Assembly (NCBI GenBank): GCA_022826125.1 | Contig: JAJDVM010000290.1 | Location: 1 to 39,531, forward strand | Direction of reading: 5' to 3' | Length of the DNA: 39,531 nt | From: Defluviicoccus sp. | GTDB lineage: Bacteria; Pseudomonadota; Alphaproteobacteria; MPNO01 | Part shown: piece by piece, positions 22,614-30,657 of the stretch | Layout of the letters: every line of letters starts with the position of its first letter | How positions within the stretch are numbered: the first letter of the stretch is position 1 | The notes under the pieces: generated by a model | What the model was told of the DNA's origin: nothing | Databases searched by the model: none | Seen by the model: only the letters and a program-made list of their open reading frames with translations | Program-made: the position numbers and the translations under genes

Positions 22614-24938
22614 ATGACCGACCCACGCACCGAAACCGTCCCCACCGGGGCGCATTGGGGGATCTACGACGTGCTGGTCGCGGACGGGCGCGTGGTGGGT
22701 TCGCGGCCGTGGGCGGAGGACCCCGACCCGGCGCCTCTCCATGCCGCGCTGCCGGAGACGGTCGACCATCCGACGCGCATCGACCGGCCGATGGTGCGCG
22801 CGGGCTATCACAACGCGGGGCCCGAATCCGACACCGCGGGCCGGGGCGCGGAGCCCTTCGTGCCGGTCTCGTGGGATCGCGCGCTGGACCTGATCGCCGG
22901 CGAGCTCGACCGCGTCCGGGACGCGCACGGTAGCGAGGCGATCTTCGCCGGCAGCTACGGCTGGGCGAGCTCAGGCAAGATCCACCACCCGCGCACCCTG
23001 ATCCGCCGCCTGCTCAACCTCCACGGCGGCGCGACCGACGCGGTCGGCAACTACAGCTGCGGCGCGGCGCTGGTCGTCGCGCCCTACATCCTGGGGACCG
23101 CCGCGCCGGTCGGCATGCAGGCGACCGAGTGGCGCAACATCGCCAGTCACACGAAGCTTATCGTGAGCTTCGGCGGCATGGCGCCCAAGAACCTCCAGGT
23201 CTCGTTCGGCGGGCCGGGACCGCACCGCACGCGCGGCTGGATGGCGCGGCTCGGCGCGGCCGGCGTGGACACGGTCTCGGTGAGCCCGCTGCGCGACGAC
23301 ACGGTCGACGAGCTCGGCGCGCGCTGGCTGCCGATCCGGCCCAACGCCGACACCGCGCTGATGCTGGGCCTCGCGCATTCGCTGATGGAGGAGGGGCTGC
23401 ACGACCGCGCCTTTCTCGATCGCTACTGCACCGGCTTCGAGCGCTTCGCCGCCTATCTCGACGGCCGGGTGGACGGCACGGTCAAGGACGCCGGCTGGGC
23501 GGCGGAACGCTGCGACATCGCCGCGGGCGAGATCCGCGGGCTGGCGCGGCGCATGGCCGCGGCGCGGACGATGATCACGCTGAGCTACTCGCTGCAACGC
23601 GCCGACCGGGGCGAGCAGCCGATCTGGGCGGGCATCGCGCTCGCCTGCATGCTGGGCCAGATCGGCCTGCCGGGCGGCGGGTTCGGCATCGGCTACGGCG
23701 CGATGGCCTCGATCGGCAACGAGAAGATCGCGGCCGGGCCGCGCGGGCTGCCCGTCGGCAAGGACCCGACGAAGAGCTTCATCCCGGTCGCGCGCATCGC
23801 CGACATGCTGCTGAATCCGGGCGGCGAATACGATTTCGACGGCGAGCGGCGGACCTATCCCGACATCCGCATGGTCTGGTGGGCGGGCGGCAACCCGTTC
23901 CACCACCACCAAGACCTCAACCGGCTGCTGCGCGCCTGGCGCAAGCCGGAGACGATCGTCGTGCAGGACCCGTTCTGGACATCGGCGGCGCGCCACGCCG
24001 ACATCGTGCTGCCGGCGGCGACGGCGCTGGAGAGGAACGATCTCGGCGCCGGCAGCCGCGATTCCACGATCTACGCCATGCGCCGCGCGGTCGAGCCGGT
24101 GGGCGAGGCGCGGAGCGACTACGACATCGTGGCCGCGCTCGCCGGACGGATGGGGCTCGAAAGCGCGTTCACGGACGGCAAGAGCGAGCTCGACTGGATC
24201 CGCGAGTCCTACGAGGCCTTCGCCGCCCGCATGGCGCGGGAGGGCGCGGCGCTGCCGGGCTTCGAGGAGTTCTGGCAAGACGGCCGCGTCCGGGTGCCGG
24301 AGCCGGAGGAGGATTTCGTGCTGTTCGCCGATTTCCGCGCCGATCCCGACGCGAACCCGCTCAACACCCCGTCTGGCAGGATCGAGCTCTACTCCGCGAC
24401 CGTCGCGAACTTGGGCTACGACGACTGCCCGGGCCACCCGGTCTGGATCGAGCCGCGCGAATGGCTGGGCGCGCCGCTCGCCCAACGCTTCCCGCTCCAC
24501 CTGGTCTCCAACCAGCCGGCGACGCGCCTTCACAGCCAGCTCGACCCGTCCCCGGTCAGCGCGCGCGGCAAGGTGGCGGGGCGCGAGGCGGCGACGATCC
24601 ACCCGGACGACGCGCGCGCCCGCGGCATCGGGGACGGCGATACGGTGCGGCTCTTCAACGACCGCGGCCAGTGCCTCGCCGGCGCGCGCGTGAGCGACGC
24701 CGTCCGCCCGGGCGTCGTGGTGCTGCCGACCGGCGCCTGGTACGACCCGGCCGAGCCCGGCGAGATCGGCGCCCTCGACCGCCACGGCAACCCCAACGTG
24801 CTGACCCACGATCTCGGCACGTCGCGCCTCGCCCAGGCCACCGCCGCGCACTCCGCGCTGGTCGAGGTGGAGCGGTGGGAGGGGGAGGCCCCGGAGGTGG
24901 CGGTGCACACGCCGCCTGCGGTGGTGGAGGGGGAGTAG
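22614..24938 (+). CDS. BisC/TorA-type molybdopterin oxidoreductase
   Basis: DMSO reductase-family molybdoenzyme, 774 aa, nearly the length of E. coli biotin sulfoxide reductase (777 aa). The N-terminus TGAHWGIYDV lacks a Tat signal, so it is cytoplasmic like BisC. The Mo ligand is probably Ser119 in GSYGWASSG, the serine-ligand motif of the DMSO/TMAO/biotin sulfoxide reductase branch. There is no N-terminal CxxC cluster motif, so no 4Fe-4S centre. C-terminal cofactor-binding blocks include HLVSNQPATRLHSQLD and VLPTGAWYDP. No cytochrome or chaperone partner is adjacent. It may repair or use small sulfoxides or N-oxides; the substrate is inferred from the family only. Confidence 0.88.
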   Translation: MTDPRTETVPTGAHWGIYDVLVADGRVVGSRPWAEDPDPAPLHAALPETVDHPTRIDRPMVRAGYHNAGPESDTAGRGAEPFVPVSWDRALDLIAGELDRVRDAHGSEAIFAGSYGWASSGKIHHPRTLIRRLLNLHGGATDAVGNYSCGAALVVAPYILGTAAPVGMQATEWRNIASHTKLIVSFGGMAPKNLQVSFGGPGPHRTRGWMARLGAAGVDTVSVSPLRDDTVDELGARWLPIRPNADTALMLGLAHSLMEEGLHDRAFLDRYCTGFERFAAYLDGRVDGTVKDAGWAAERCDIAAGEIRGLARRMAAARTMITLSYSLQRADRGEQPIWAGIALACMLGQIGLPGGGFGIGYGAMASIGNEKIAAGPRGLPVGKDPTKSFIPVARIADMLLNPGGEYDFDGERRTYPDIRMVWWAGGNPFHHHQDLNRLLRAWRKPETIVVQDPFWTSAARHADIVLPAATALERNDLGAGSRDSTIYAMRRAVEPVGEARSDYDIVAALAGRMGLESAFTDGKSELDWIRESYEAFAARMAREGAALPGFEEFWQDGRVRVPEPEEDFVLFADFRADPDANPLNTPSGRIELYSATVANLGYDDCPGHPVWIEPREWLGAPLAQRFPLHLVSNQPATRLHSQLDPSPVSARGKVAGREAATIHPDDARARGIGDGDTVRLFNDRGQCLAGARVSDAVRPGVVVLPTGAWYDPAEPGEIGALDRHGNPNVLTHDLGTSRLAQATAAHSALVEVERWEGEAPEVAVHTPPAVVEGE

Positions 24939-24976
24939 GGCGAGCAGGGCGATGACGGCGCGCAACCGGCTGGCCC

Positions 24977-25363
24977 CTACCTCTCCTCGGCCGGCAGCGG
25001 ATAAAGCGTCATTTCCGCGTCTTCCGACACTTCGAGTACCTGGTTGACCATGATTCCCATCGGGTCGCCGCGCGCCGAAAGGAAATCGATGGCGGCGCGC
25101 AGCAACGTTTCCGAACGCGCGCGGCCGACGGACGGCAGGACGATCAAACCGGGGTGAATGTCCTCGGCGGCGACCAGAGCACGAAAATCCCGGGCGTTCG
25201 CCGTCACCAGAACGAGGTCGAGCCCGACGCATCGGGCGAGGACTTCGCGGTCGGGCGCCCCCAGGCCTCCGAGGTCGCGCAGATGGGTGACGGCGTGCGC
25301 GCCTTCGGCATTGAGTGCCCGACCGATCGCCGGCGACAGGCACTCGTCGAGAAACAGGCGCAC
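24977..25363 (-). CDS. DUF5615-family PIN-like toxin
   Basis: Small PIN-like protein, 128 aa, of the DUF5615 family, usually the toxin paired with a DUF433 antitoxin. Visible acidic and family motifs are RLFLDECLSP (Asp6, Glu7), HLRDLGGLGAPDREV and LVTANARDFRAL, which match the presumed nuclease fold. The GTG at 25363 is taken as start; a longer frame would run back into the antitoxin gene. It begins 19 nt after the antitoxin stop, so the two are an operon, antitoxin first. Confidence 0.82.
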   Translation of the reverse strand: MRLFLDECLSPAIGRALNAEGAHAVTHLRDLGGLGAPDREVLARCVGLDLVLVTANARDFRALVAAEDIHPGLIVLPSVGRARSETLLRAAIDFLSARGDPMGIMVNQVLEVSEDAEMTLYPLPAEER

Positions 25364-25382
25364 GCGCTGCCTTAGCGGCGGG

Positions 25383-25973
25383 TCAGGCTGCGTTGCGCCA
25401 GGGTCTACCCGATGGGCGGCCCCGCAGCGGGTGGGTTCTGGCGTAGAGTTCGGCGGCGGCGATGGCCTCGCGTGGGACTTCCGGATAGTCGGCGGCGAGA
25501 TCGTCCGCGGTCTCGCCATCCTGCATCCGTCCCAGGATCGCATAGACCGTCAACCGGGTTCCCGAGATGACCGGCGTCCCACCCAGGATTTCCGGGTCGG
25601 AAACGATGTATCGGTCGCGAGCGTCGCGGTATCGCTCGGCGTCGCGCAACGAATCGGCGGCAAGGCGCCGCAGATCGATCGTCGTGGCTTGAGCGAATTC
25701 GACGGTTCCGAGCCGCACGGGTTCGAGTCGAGCCAGATGGGCCCAGATGGCCCGCTTGTGGCGCGGGGGGAGGTCCGTGAGCTTCGCGGCGTCAAGGGCG
25801 CGGAAGTAGGCGACCGCCCGGATCGGCAGGTAGCGCGTCGCCCCGCCGCGAAACCGGGGCGAAGCGGTTGCGCTCCGCAATATCCCCGCTTCCAGGGCCT
25901 TTTCTATCGTCGTCTTCGAGACCCCCGAAAGGGCGGCGGTCTCGCGAACGGTCAGCTCGGCGGTAAGAGGCAT
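25383..25973 (-). CDS. DUF433-family antitoxin with N-terminal HTH
   Basis: Protein of 196 aa. The N-terminus is a MerR-like helix-turn-helix (LTVRETAALSGVSKTTIEKA, about 7-26) likely to bind the operon's operator. The C-terminal DUF433 domain (about 120-185: DPEILGGTPVISGTRLTVYA, then the DDLAADYPEVPREAI block) would contact the toxin. AAGGA lies 7 nt before the ATG. A decayed copy of its first 22 codons lies 190 bp upstream, and a long perfect hairpin sits between the two. Confidence 0.82.
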   Translation of the reverse strand: MPLTAELTVRETAALSGVSKTTIEKALEAGILRSATASPRFRGGATRYLPIRAVAYFRALDAAKLTDLPPRHKRAIWAHLARLEPVRLGTVEFAQATTIDLRRLAADSLRDAERYRDARDRYIVSDPEILGGTPVISGTRLTVYAILGRMQDGETADDLAADYPEVPREAIAAAELYARTHPLRGRPSGRPWRNAA

Positions 25974-26039
25974 TATTCGTTCCTTGGCCGGAATGAATAT
26001 AGTTCGACGGCGGCGACGCGGCTAGTCTGGGCGCGACCG

Positions 26040-26080
26040 GACTCTTGCCCAACAAACATATTTTTCGTTGGGCAAGAGTC
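26040..26080. repeat. Perfect 14-bp inverted repeat upstream of the toxin-antitoxin operon
   Basis: Arms GACTCTTGCCCAAC (26040-26053) and GTTGGGCAAGAGTC (26067-26080) pair perfectly around a 13-nt AT-rich loop (AAACATATTTTTC). It is located between the antitoxin gene and its decayed copy. It may be an operator for the HTH antitoxin, a cruciform, or the scar of a small insertion. The loop's T-run is inside the hairpin rather than after it, so it is not a standard terminator. Confidence 0.8.
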
Positions 26081-26163
26081 TCCGCCGAGTCCTTCGCCCG
26101 CGCTCGACAACCGGCCGACCCCCGCCCGTCAGGGCCGCTGCGGAAGCGGGCCGGCAGGACGGC

Positions 26164-26229
26164 GGTCTTCTCCGGGACCCCCGCCAGGAAGCCGGTCTCG
26201 CGGACGGTCAGGTCGGGGGTTTGGGGCAT
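26164..26229 (-). pseudogene. Remnant of a second DUF433 antitoxin gene (5' end only)
   Basis: Starts MPQTPDLTVRETGFLAGV, matching the intact antitoxin start MPLTAELTVRETAALSGV. The DNA is similar too, including GGTCTCGCGGACGGTCAG against GGTCTCGCGAACGGTCAG and the GCATAATTC / GCATTATTC start-codon surroundings. Similarity stops after about 22 codons, where the frame turns into unrelated sequence. It is a truncated tandem copy in the same orientation. Confidence 0.7.
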
Positions 26230-26408
26230 AATTCACTACCGATGGGTAGCGAATATTGGGGCGCCGCGCCCCCTCCGGCAACGCATTTCGGGCGATTCGT
26301 GTCCCCCGGGGACGCGGCGGGCGGGTTCGCGGCCGCCCGCCTTCCGCTCTCCCGGGCCGCGCGGGAACGGATTAACGGGTTAGGGCAAAGTCTTCACGTA
26401 AAGGATAA

Positions 26409-26423
26409 GTCAACACAGTTGAC
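26409..26423. promoter_or_regulatory. Small perfect dyad next to parS
   Basis: GTCAAC-ACA-GTTGAC, 6-bp arms with a 3-bp spacer, ending 3 bp before the parS site. It is a possible operator of the downstream antiporter gene or an accessory protein site. Confidence 0.4.
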
Positions 26424-26426
26424 CTT

Positions 26427-26442
26427 TGTTTCACGTGAAACA
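26427..26442. other. parS: parS centromere-like site (ParB binding)
   Basis: TGTTTCACGTGAAACA, a perfect 16-bp palindrome identical to the widely conserved bacterial parS consensus. It is in the intergenic gap before the Kef-type antiporter gene. ParB loads here and spreads to organise the origin region for segregation by ParA. parA and parB are not in the window. I saw no second perfect copy; a partial TTCACGTAAA lies 34 bp to the left. Confidence 0.88.
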
Positions 26443-26525
26443 TTGGACCCTGCCCCTCCCGCCCGGCGTCTGTAGTACAAGTGCGGAAGCGGCTGCCGCG
26501 GTTCGGGATCGGGAGGGGATGTGGC

Positions 26526-28349
26526 ATGGCGTTTCTTGAGCAGGTTGCCATCTTTCTGGGCGCCGCGGTGGCGGTGGTGCCGATCGTCAAGCGGGTCGGA
26601 TTCGGCTCGGTTCTCGGCTACATGCTGGCGGGCGCGATCGTCGGGCCGTGGGCGCTCGACCTGGTCGACGACGAGCGGGAGATCCTTCATCTCGCGGAGT
26701 TCGGCGTCGTCCTCCTGCTGTTCGTCATCGGCCTGGAGCTGCAGCCGCGGCGGCTCTGGACCATGCGCCGGGCGGTGTTCGGGCTGGGCGGCGGGCAGTT
26801 CGCGCTGACCGCCGCGGCGCTCGCCGGACTCGCCTTCGCCCTCGGGCTGCCGCTGGAGGCCGCCGTCGTCGCGGGGCTCGCGCTCTCCCTGTCGTCCACC
26901 GCCTTCGCCCTGCAGGCGCTCGCCGAGCGCAACGAGCTCACCACCCGCCACGGCCGCCTGTCGTTCTCGATCCTGCTGTTCCAGGACCTCGCGGTGATTC
27001 CGATCCTGGCCCTGCTTCCCCTGCTGGCGCCCGCGTCGGGTGCCGCCGCCGGCGGGATACCCTGGCTCGATATCGCGACGGCGGTCGGCACGATTGCGCT
27101 GGTGGCGGTGGGCGGCCGCTACCTCCTGCGCTACGTGCTCAGGCTCATCGCGCGCTTCGGCACGCACGAGGTGTTCACGGCGACGGCCCTGCTCACGGTG
27201 GTGGGCGCGGCGCTGCTGATGGAGCTTGCCGGGCTCTCGATGGCGCTGGGCGCGTTCCTGGCCGGCGTGCTGCTCGCCGATTCCGAGTACCGGCACGAGC
27301 TGGAAGCCGACATCGAGCCCTTTAAGGGGCTGCTTCTCGGCCTCTTCTTCATGGCCGTCGGGATGACGGTCAACATCGGGCTGGTGATCGAGACGCCGCT
27401 CACGGTGCTGGGCGTCGCCGCCGGTTTGATACTCGTCAAGATGCTCTGCCTGATCGCGGTCGCGCGCGTCGACACGGCGAACTGGCGCACGATCCGCGGC
27501 GTGGCCGTGGCGCTCTCGCAGGGCGGCGAGTTCGCCTTCGTCATTGTCGCGCTCGGCGTGTCCTCGGCGCTGATGGACGGGCGCACCGCCGACCTTCTGA
27601 TCGTCGCGGTGACGCTCTCGATGGCGGCGACGCCGCTGGCCTTCAAGGCGGGCGACTGGCTGAACGCGCGACTGGAGAGGGAGGCGGAGCCGGCTTACGA
27701 GCGGCATATCGAGGAGGAGAACCGGGTCATCATCGCCGGGTTCGGCCGTGTCGGCCAGATCGTCGGCCGCATCCTGCGCGTGCGCCGCATCGGCTTCACC
27801 GCACTGGAGACCGACGCCGAGCAGGTCGATTTCGTGCGCCGCTTCGGCAACAAGATCTACTACGGCGATGCGAGCCGGGTCGAGCTGCTGCGCGCGGCGA
27901 ATGCCGACAAGGCCGCGCTCTTCGTGCTGGCGATCGAGGACGTGGAGCGCTCGCTCGCGACGGCGCGGGCGGTGCGCAAACACTTTCCCCATCTGACAAT
28001 CTTCGCCCGCGCGAGAAACCGTCAGCACGCCTACGCGCTCATGGATCTCGGCATCGACCGCATCGTGCGCGACACGTTTCATTCCAGCCTAGAGCTCGCC
28101 GACGGGATTCTGAAGGAGCTCGGCCTCGGCGCCCTGGAAAGCCGGCGCACTGTCGACACCTTCCGCGACCACGATACCGAACGCCTGCTCCGGCAGCACG
28201 CGATCGCGCACGACACCGACCGCATGGCCGAGGAAGCGCAGCACTGGACCCGAGAGCTCGAAGAGATGTTCGCCGAGGACGAACGCTCGTCCGCCGGGGA
28301 AGATCGCCAGGGCCTCCGCCGCCGGGATGTGAGAGTTCCTCCGAGGTAG
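26526..28349 (+). CDS. Kef-type monovalent cation:proton antiporter with TrkA-N domain
   Basis: Inner-membrane CPA2-family antiporter, 607 aa. About 12 membrane segments span roughly residues 1-380, with the family blocks ELQPRRLWTMRR, SLSSTAFALQ and FLAGVLLADSEYRHELE. A cytoplasmic NAD-binding TrkA-N domain follows (RVIIAGFGRVGQIVGRIL, then YYGDASRVELL), and an acidic helical tail ends the protein. It resembles KefB/KefC, which export K+ in exchange for H+ under electrophile stress. The glutathione gating residues were not checked and no KefF/KefG partner is present. ATG 26526 is preceded by GGAGGGG. It lies just downstream of parS. Confidence 0.88.
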   Translation: MAFLEQVAIFLGAAVAVVPIVKRVGFGSVLGYMLAGAIVGPWALDLVDDEREILHLAEFGVVLLLFVIGLELQPRRLWTMRRAVFGLGGGQFALTAAALAGLAFALGLPLEAAVVAGLALSLSSTAFALQALAERNELTTRHGRLSFSILLFQDLAVIPILALLPLLAPASGAAAGGIPWLDIATAVGTIALVAVGGRYLLRYVLRLIARFGTHEVFTATALLTVVGAALLMELAGLSMALGAFLAGVLLADSEYRHELEADIEPFKGLLLGLFFMAVGMTVNIGLVIETPLTVLGVAAGLILVKMLCLIAVARVDTANWRTIRGVAVALSQGGEFAFVIVALGVSSALMDGRTADLLIVAVTLSMAATPLAFKAGDWLNARLEREAEPAYERHIEEENRVIIAGFGRVGQIVGRILRVRRIGFTALETDAEQVDFVRRFGNKIYYGDASRVELLRAANADKAALFVLAIEDVERSLATARAVRKHFPHLTIFARARNRQHAYALMDLGIDRIVRDTFHSSLELADGILKELGLGALESRRTVDTFRDHDTERLLRQHAIAHDTDRMAEEAQHWTRELEEMFAEDERSSAGEDRQGLRRRDVRVPPR

Positions 28350-28604
28350 GGCTGAGGCAGGAATACGCCTATCAGCCGGCCACGGACGCGAGGGCTTCGG
28401 TCTCGGTTCCGTGGATCCTCAGCTCCTTGACGAAGCCGCCAGTCGCGAACACCCGGGCGGCCGCATTGGGAAGGGCGCACAGCGCAGGTTTTCCGGCAAC
28501 TTCTCGTTCGGCATTCCGCTTCGGTATCCGGCCGGCCACGAGGTATCGCGTGAACGTCGGGTTTGGCCCGGCCGAGGGTCGCGACAGCGCGGCCGATTCG
28601 CCCA

Positions 28605-28815
28605 GAGTGCTCGCCGGCAATCCGAGCTCCTCCGCCCTCAACGACGTGCGGCGCCACGCCAGCCCGATTTCGCGTGACGCGGGCGCCGCAAGCGGCGGGA
28701 GCGGGATATCCGGTCCCCGGGCGATATGTGCCGCGACCGAGAGCCGCGGTGCGAGAGCGACGTCCAATCCGGCCGCCACTATCTGCACCGCCGTGTGCAG
28801 GCTGCCGGCCCCCAA
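28605..28815 (-). pseudogene. Fragment of an oxyR-like gene (C-terminal part)
   Basis: Translates to SLHTAVQIVAAGLDVALAPR and then LAAPASREIGLAWRRTSLRA, clearly matching the last quarter of the intact OxyR at 30658-31560. Exact DNA identity runs for 38 nt (28631-28668 equals 30710-30747), with further long matches. Upstream the match breaks into another frame (NAEQL against NAQARAQ), and downstream there is no OxyR stop: the frame continues to 28372 with unrelated residues. The DNA-binding and redox domains are absent, so it is a pseudogene fragment or duplication scar. Confidence 0.8.
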
Positions 28816-29357
28816 AGTTGTTCGGCGTTCTGGATCGATCCCTCCGAATCAATGAATATCACGGCCTCGCCACGCCGAACGGCGGCCAACTTGTGGGCTG
28901 AACAACACCGGCTGATTGCAAGGTCATGCGTCGGCTAGATGAAGCCTTTTTCGCGGGTTGCACTTGGGCGATCGCCCTCCCGCCGGCCATGATCGGGCAC
29001 GGGCGGGCGGGTGCGACAGCGCCGAAGCGCGTCGCTGAAGTGGGGGGCTGGCGACCCGCACGGCCGGACCGCTTGCAGGGCGCTTTGCGACATGCAATGT
29101 CCCGGGACACGATCGGAAAGCGCCGCGGACCGGCGGGGCACCGAGCCGGTCCCGGGGATTTTCGCGAGGACGATGTCCCCGGCCCCGCCGGCGGCGGCGT
29201 TCATGCAACCGGGACGGTGTCGATGGATGACTGCGATCGAGCGCATCGCCATGAGTCGCAGCGAGCCGGTTGGCCCGCGGGGATCTCGAGCGCGTAGTAT
29301 CTCAGGATTCCCGGCGGCAATGGCGAGGCCGGCACGCCACCTTGACCGAGGAACCCG
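28816..29357. other. Gap without a recognisable gene
   Basis: About 540 bp between the oxyR fragment and the phytochelatin-synthase-like gene. Short frames exist on both strands, but none has a family signature, a good ribosome site and a plausible composition together. A small piece next to the oxyR fragment (28816-28850) still resembles oxyR in a shifted frame. The promoter of the next gene was not identified. Confidence 0.5.
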
Positions 29358-30170
29358 ATGATGAAGACCAAGGCCCTAGTCTCGATATCTGCGCTGCTGT
29401 GCGCTTTCATGGTCGTTTCGACCGACGGCCGTGCAGCGAGCAACACGGAAGCGCGCCCGGCGGCTCTCGTCGAATGGCAGTCCGGGGAGGGCGTCGAGCG
29501 ATTCTCCAGCTCGTCCCACAGGACGGACTTCTTCCCGCTCAGCAATCACTTCATCAGCCAGGACAACAGCATCTTCTGCGGTCCGGTCTCCTCGGCCATA
29601 GTGCTGAACGCATTGCGGCTGGGCAAACGCGAGGGGCTGCCGCGGGACCGCAGCTCGATCGCCGAAGACGAGATGGCCTGGCTCTGGAGGGGGGCCGACC
29701 CGTTCTACGGCAAGTACACGCCCAACAACGTGCTCACCGAGCGGACCAAGACCCGTCTCGAGGTCCTGGGCAAGCCCATCCTCATCGAGGGCGAGGCGAA
29801 GCGCGACTACGGCCTGCAGCTGCGCCAGCTCGCGCAGGTCCTGGAGAGCCACGGCCTCAGGGTCGTGACCCGGGTCGTGGACGACGGCGCGGACGCAGAA
29901 ACGATCAGGCGCGAGATCGCCGCGAACCTGGCCTCCGGGGACGACTACGTGCTGATCAACTATGCCCGCAAGGCCCTCGGCCAGGAGGGCGGCGGTCATA
30001 TCTCCCCGCTCGGAGCCTATGACGAAGGCAGCGATTCGTTCCTGATCATGGACGTGAACCCCAACCGGGCGCCCTGGGTGTGGGTCGGGTCCGAAGACCT
30101 GATCGCGGCGATGCGCACCTTCGATACCGTCGAGAACCGCGGCTACCTTCTGGTTTCGGAAGGCGAGTAG
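29358..30170 (+). CDS. Secreted phytochelatin-synthase-family protein
   Basis: Papain-like protein of the phytochelatin synthase family, 270 aa, similar in length to the cyanobacterial half-size enzyme (242 aa), which mainly hydrolyses glutathione to gamma-glutamylcysteine. The catalytic triad is visible: Cys74 (IFCGPVSSAIVLNAL), His214 (GGHISPLGAY) and Asp232 (FLIMDVN). The His-Asp spacing of 18 equals that of the cyanobacterial enzyme. An N-terminal signal peptide (about 1-27, ending DGRAAS) sends it to the periplasm, so it would act on glutathione or thiol peptides there. GAGGA is 6 nt before the ATG. It lies between two direct repeats of oxyR sequence. Confidence 0.85.
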   Translation: MMKTKALVSISALLCAFMVVSTDGRAASNTEARPAALVEWQSGEGVERFSSSSHRTDFFPLSNHFISQDNSIFCGPVSSAIVLNALRLGKREGLPRDRSSIAEDEMAWLWRGADPFYGKYTPNNVLTERTKTRLEVLGKPILIEGEAKRDYGLQLRQLAQVLESHGLRVVTRVVDDGADAETIRREIAANLASGDDYVLINYARKALGQEGGGHISPLGAYDEGSDSFLIMDVNPNRAPWVWVGSEDLIAAMRTFDTVENRGYLLVSEGE

Positions 30171-30657
30171 GCCGGGCGGCGGGACATGTCCGGCGCGGTG
30201 TCTCGACTTGCGTTCGGCCGCACGCGGCGGCCGAAGACCATCGATCGCCAGGGCGCAGGTCTCGCAGTGCTGCTCGTCGCCATTCCAGCGGGCCTCGCGC
30301 CGGTGTCGCCGGCACATGGCTGGCCGGTATCCGGGAGGAAGAGCATGGCTCGCAATCCACGGCGTATGTCGCGGCCAGGACAACCAGCCGGGGCTTCGCC
30401 CTGGAAATCCGACGCATGGCACGGGACGGAAGCGACTGTGTTGCCGCTCTGGAATTCCAGTGCCGCAACCCGTGCGCGCACAGCCCTGGATGGCGAATCC
30501 GATTCCGGACAGACGGCGGCCCGGAGACCGCGGTCCAATTCCATATCGGGTTTGTCGAAGGACGTTTCGGCCTCCCGCGAGCGGCGATGAGAGCGTTGAT
30601 CGCGGGAACGACGCTGTATGCGGACCGCGAAGCCATGAGGGATTGCGTGCCCGAGGG
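30171..30657. other. Gap downstream of the phytochelatin-synthase-like gene
   Basis: About 490 bp between convergent genes. A plus-strand frame over roughly 30360-30660 reads protein-like stretches (for example FALEIRRMARDGSDCVAALE and WRIRFRTDGGPETAVQFHIG), but it has no start with a ribosome site and runs on into oxyR on the opposite strand. It could be a decayed gene. I do not recognise the family and do not call a CDS. Confidence 0.35.

Noticed and set aside
28372-28604. Continuation of the oxyR fragment frame as a functional small regulator
   Set aside because: The downstream 77 codons share nothing with OxyR, no DNA-binding domain is present, and no ribosome site precedes the frame.
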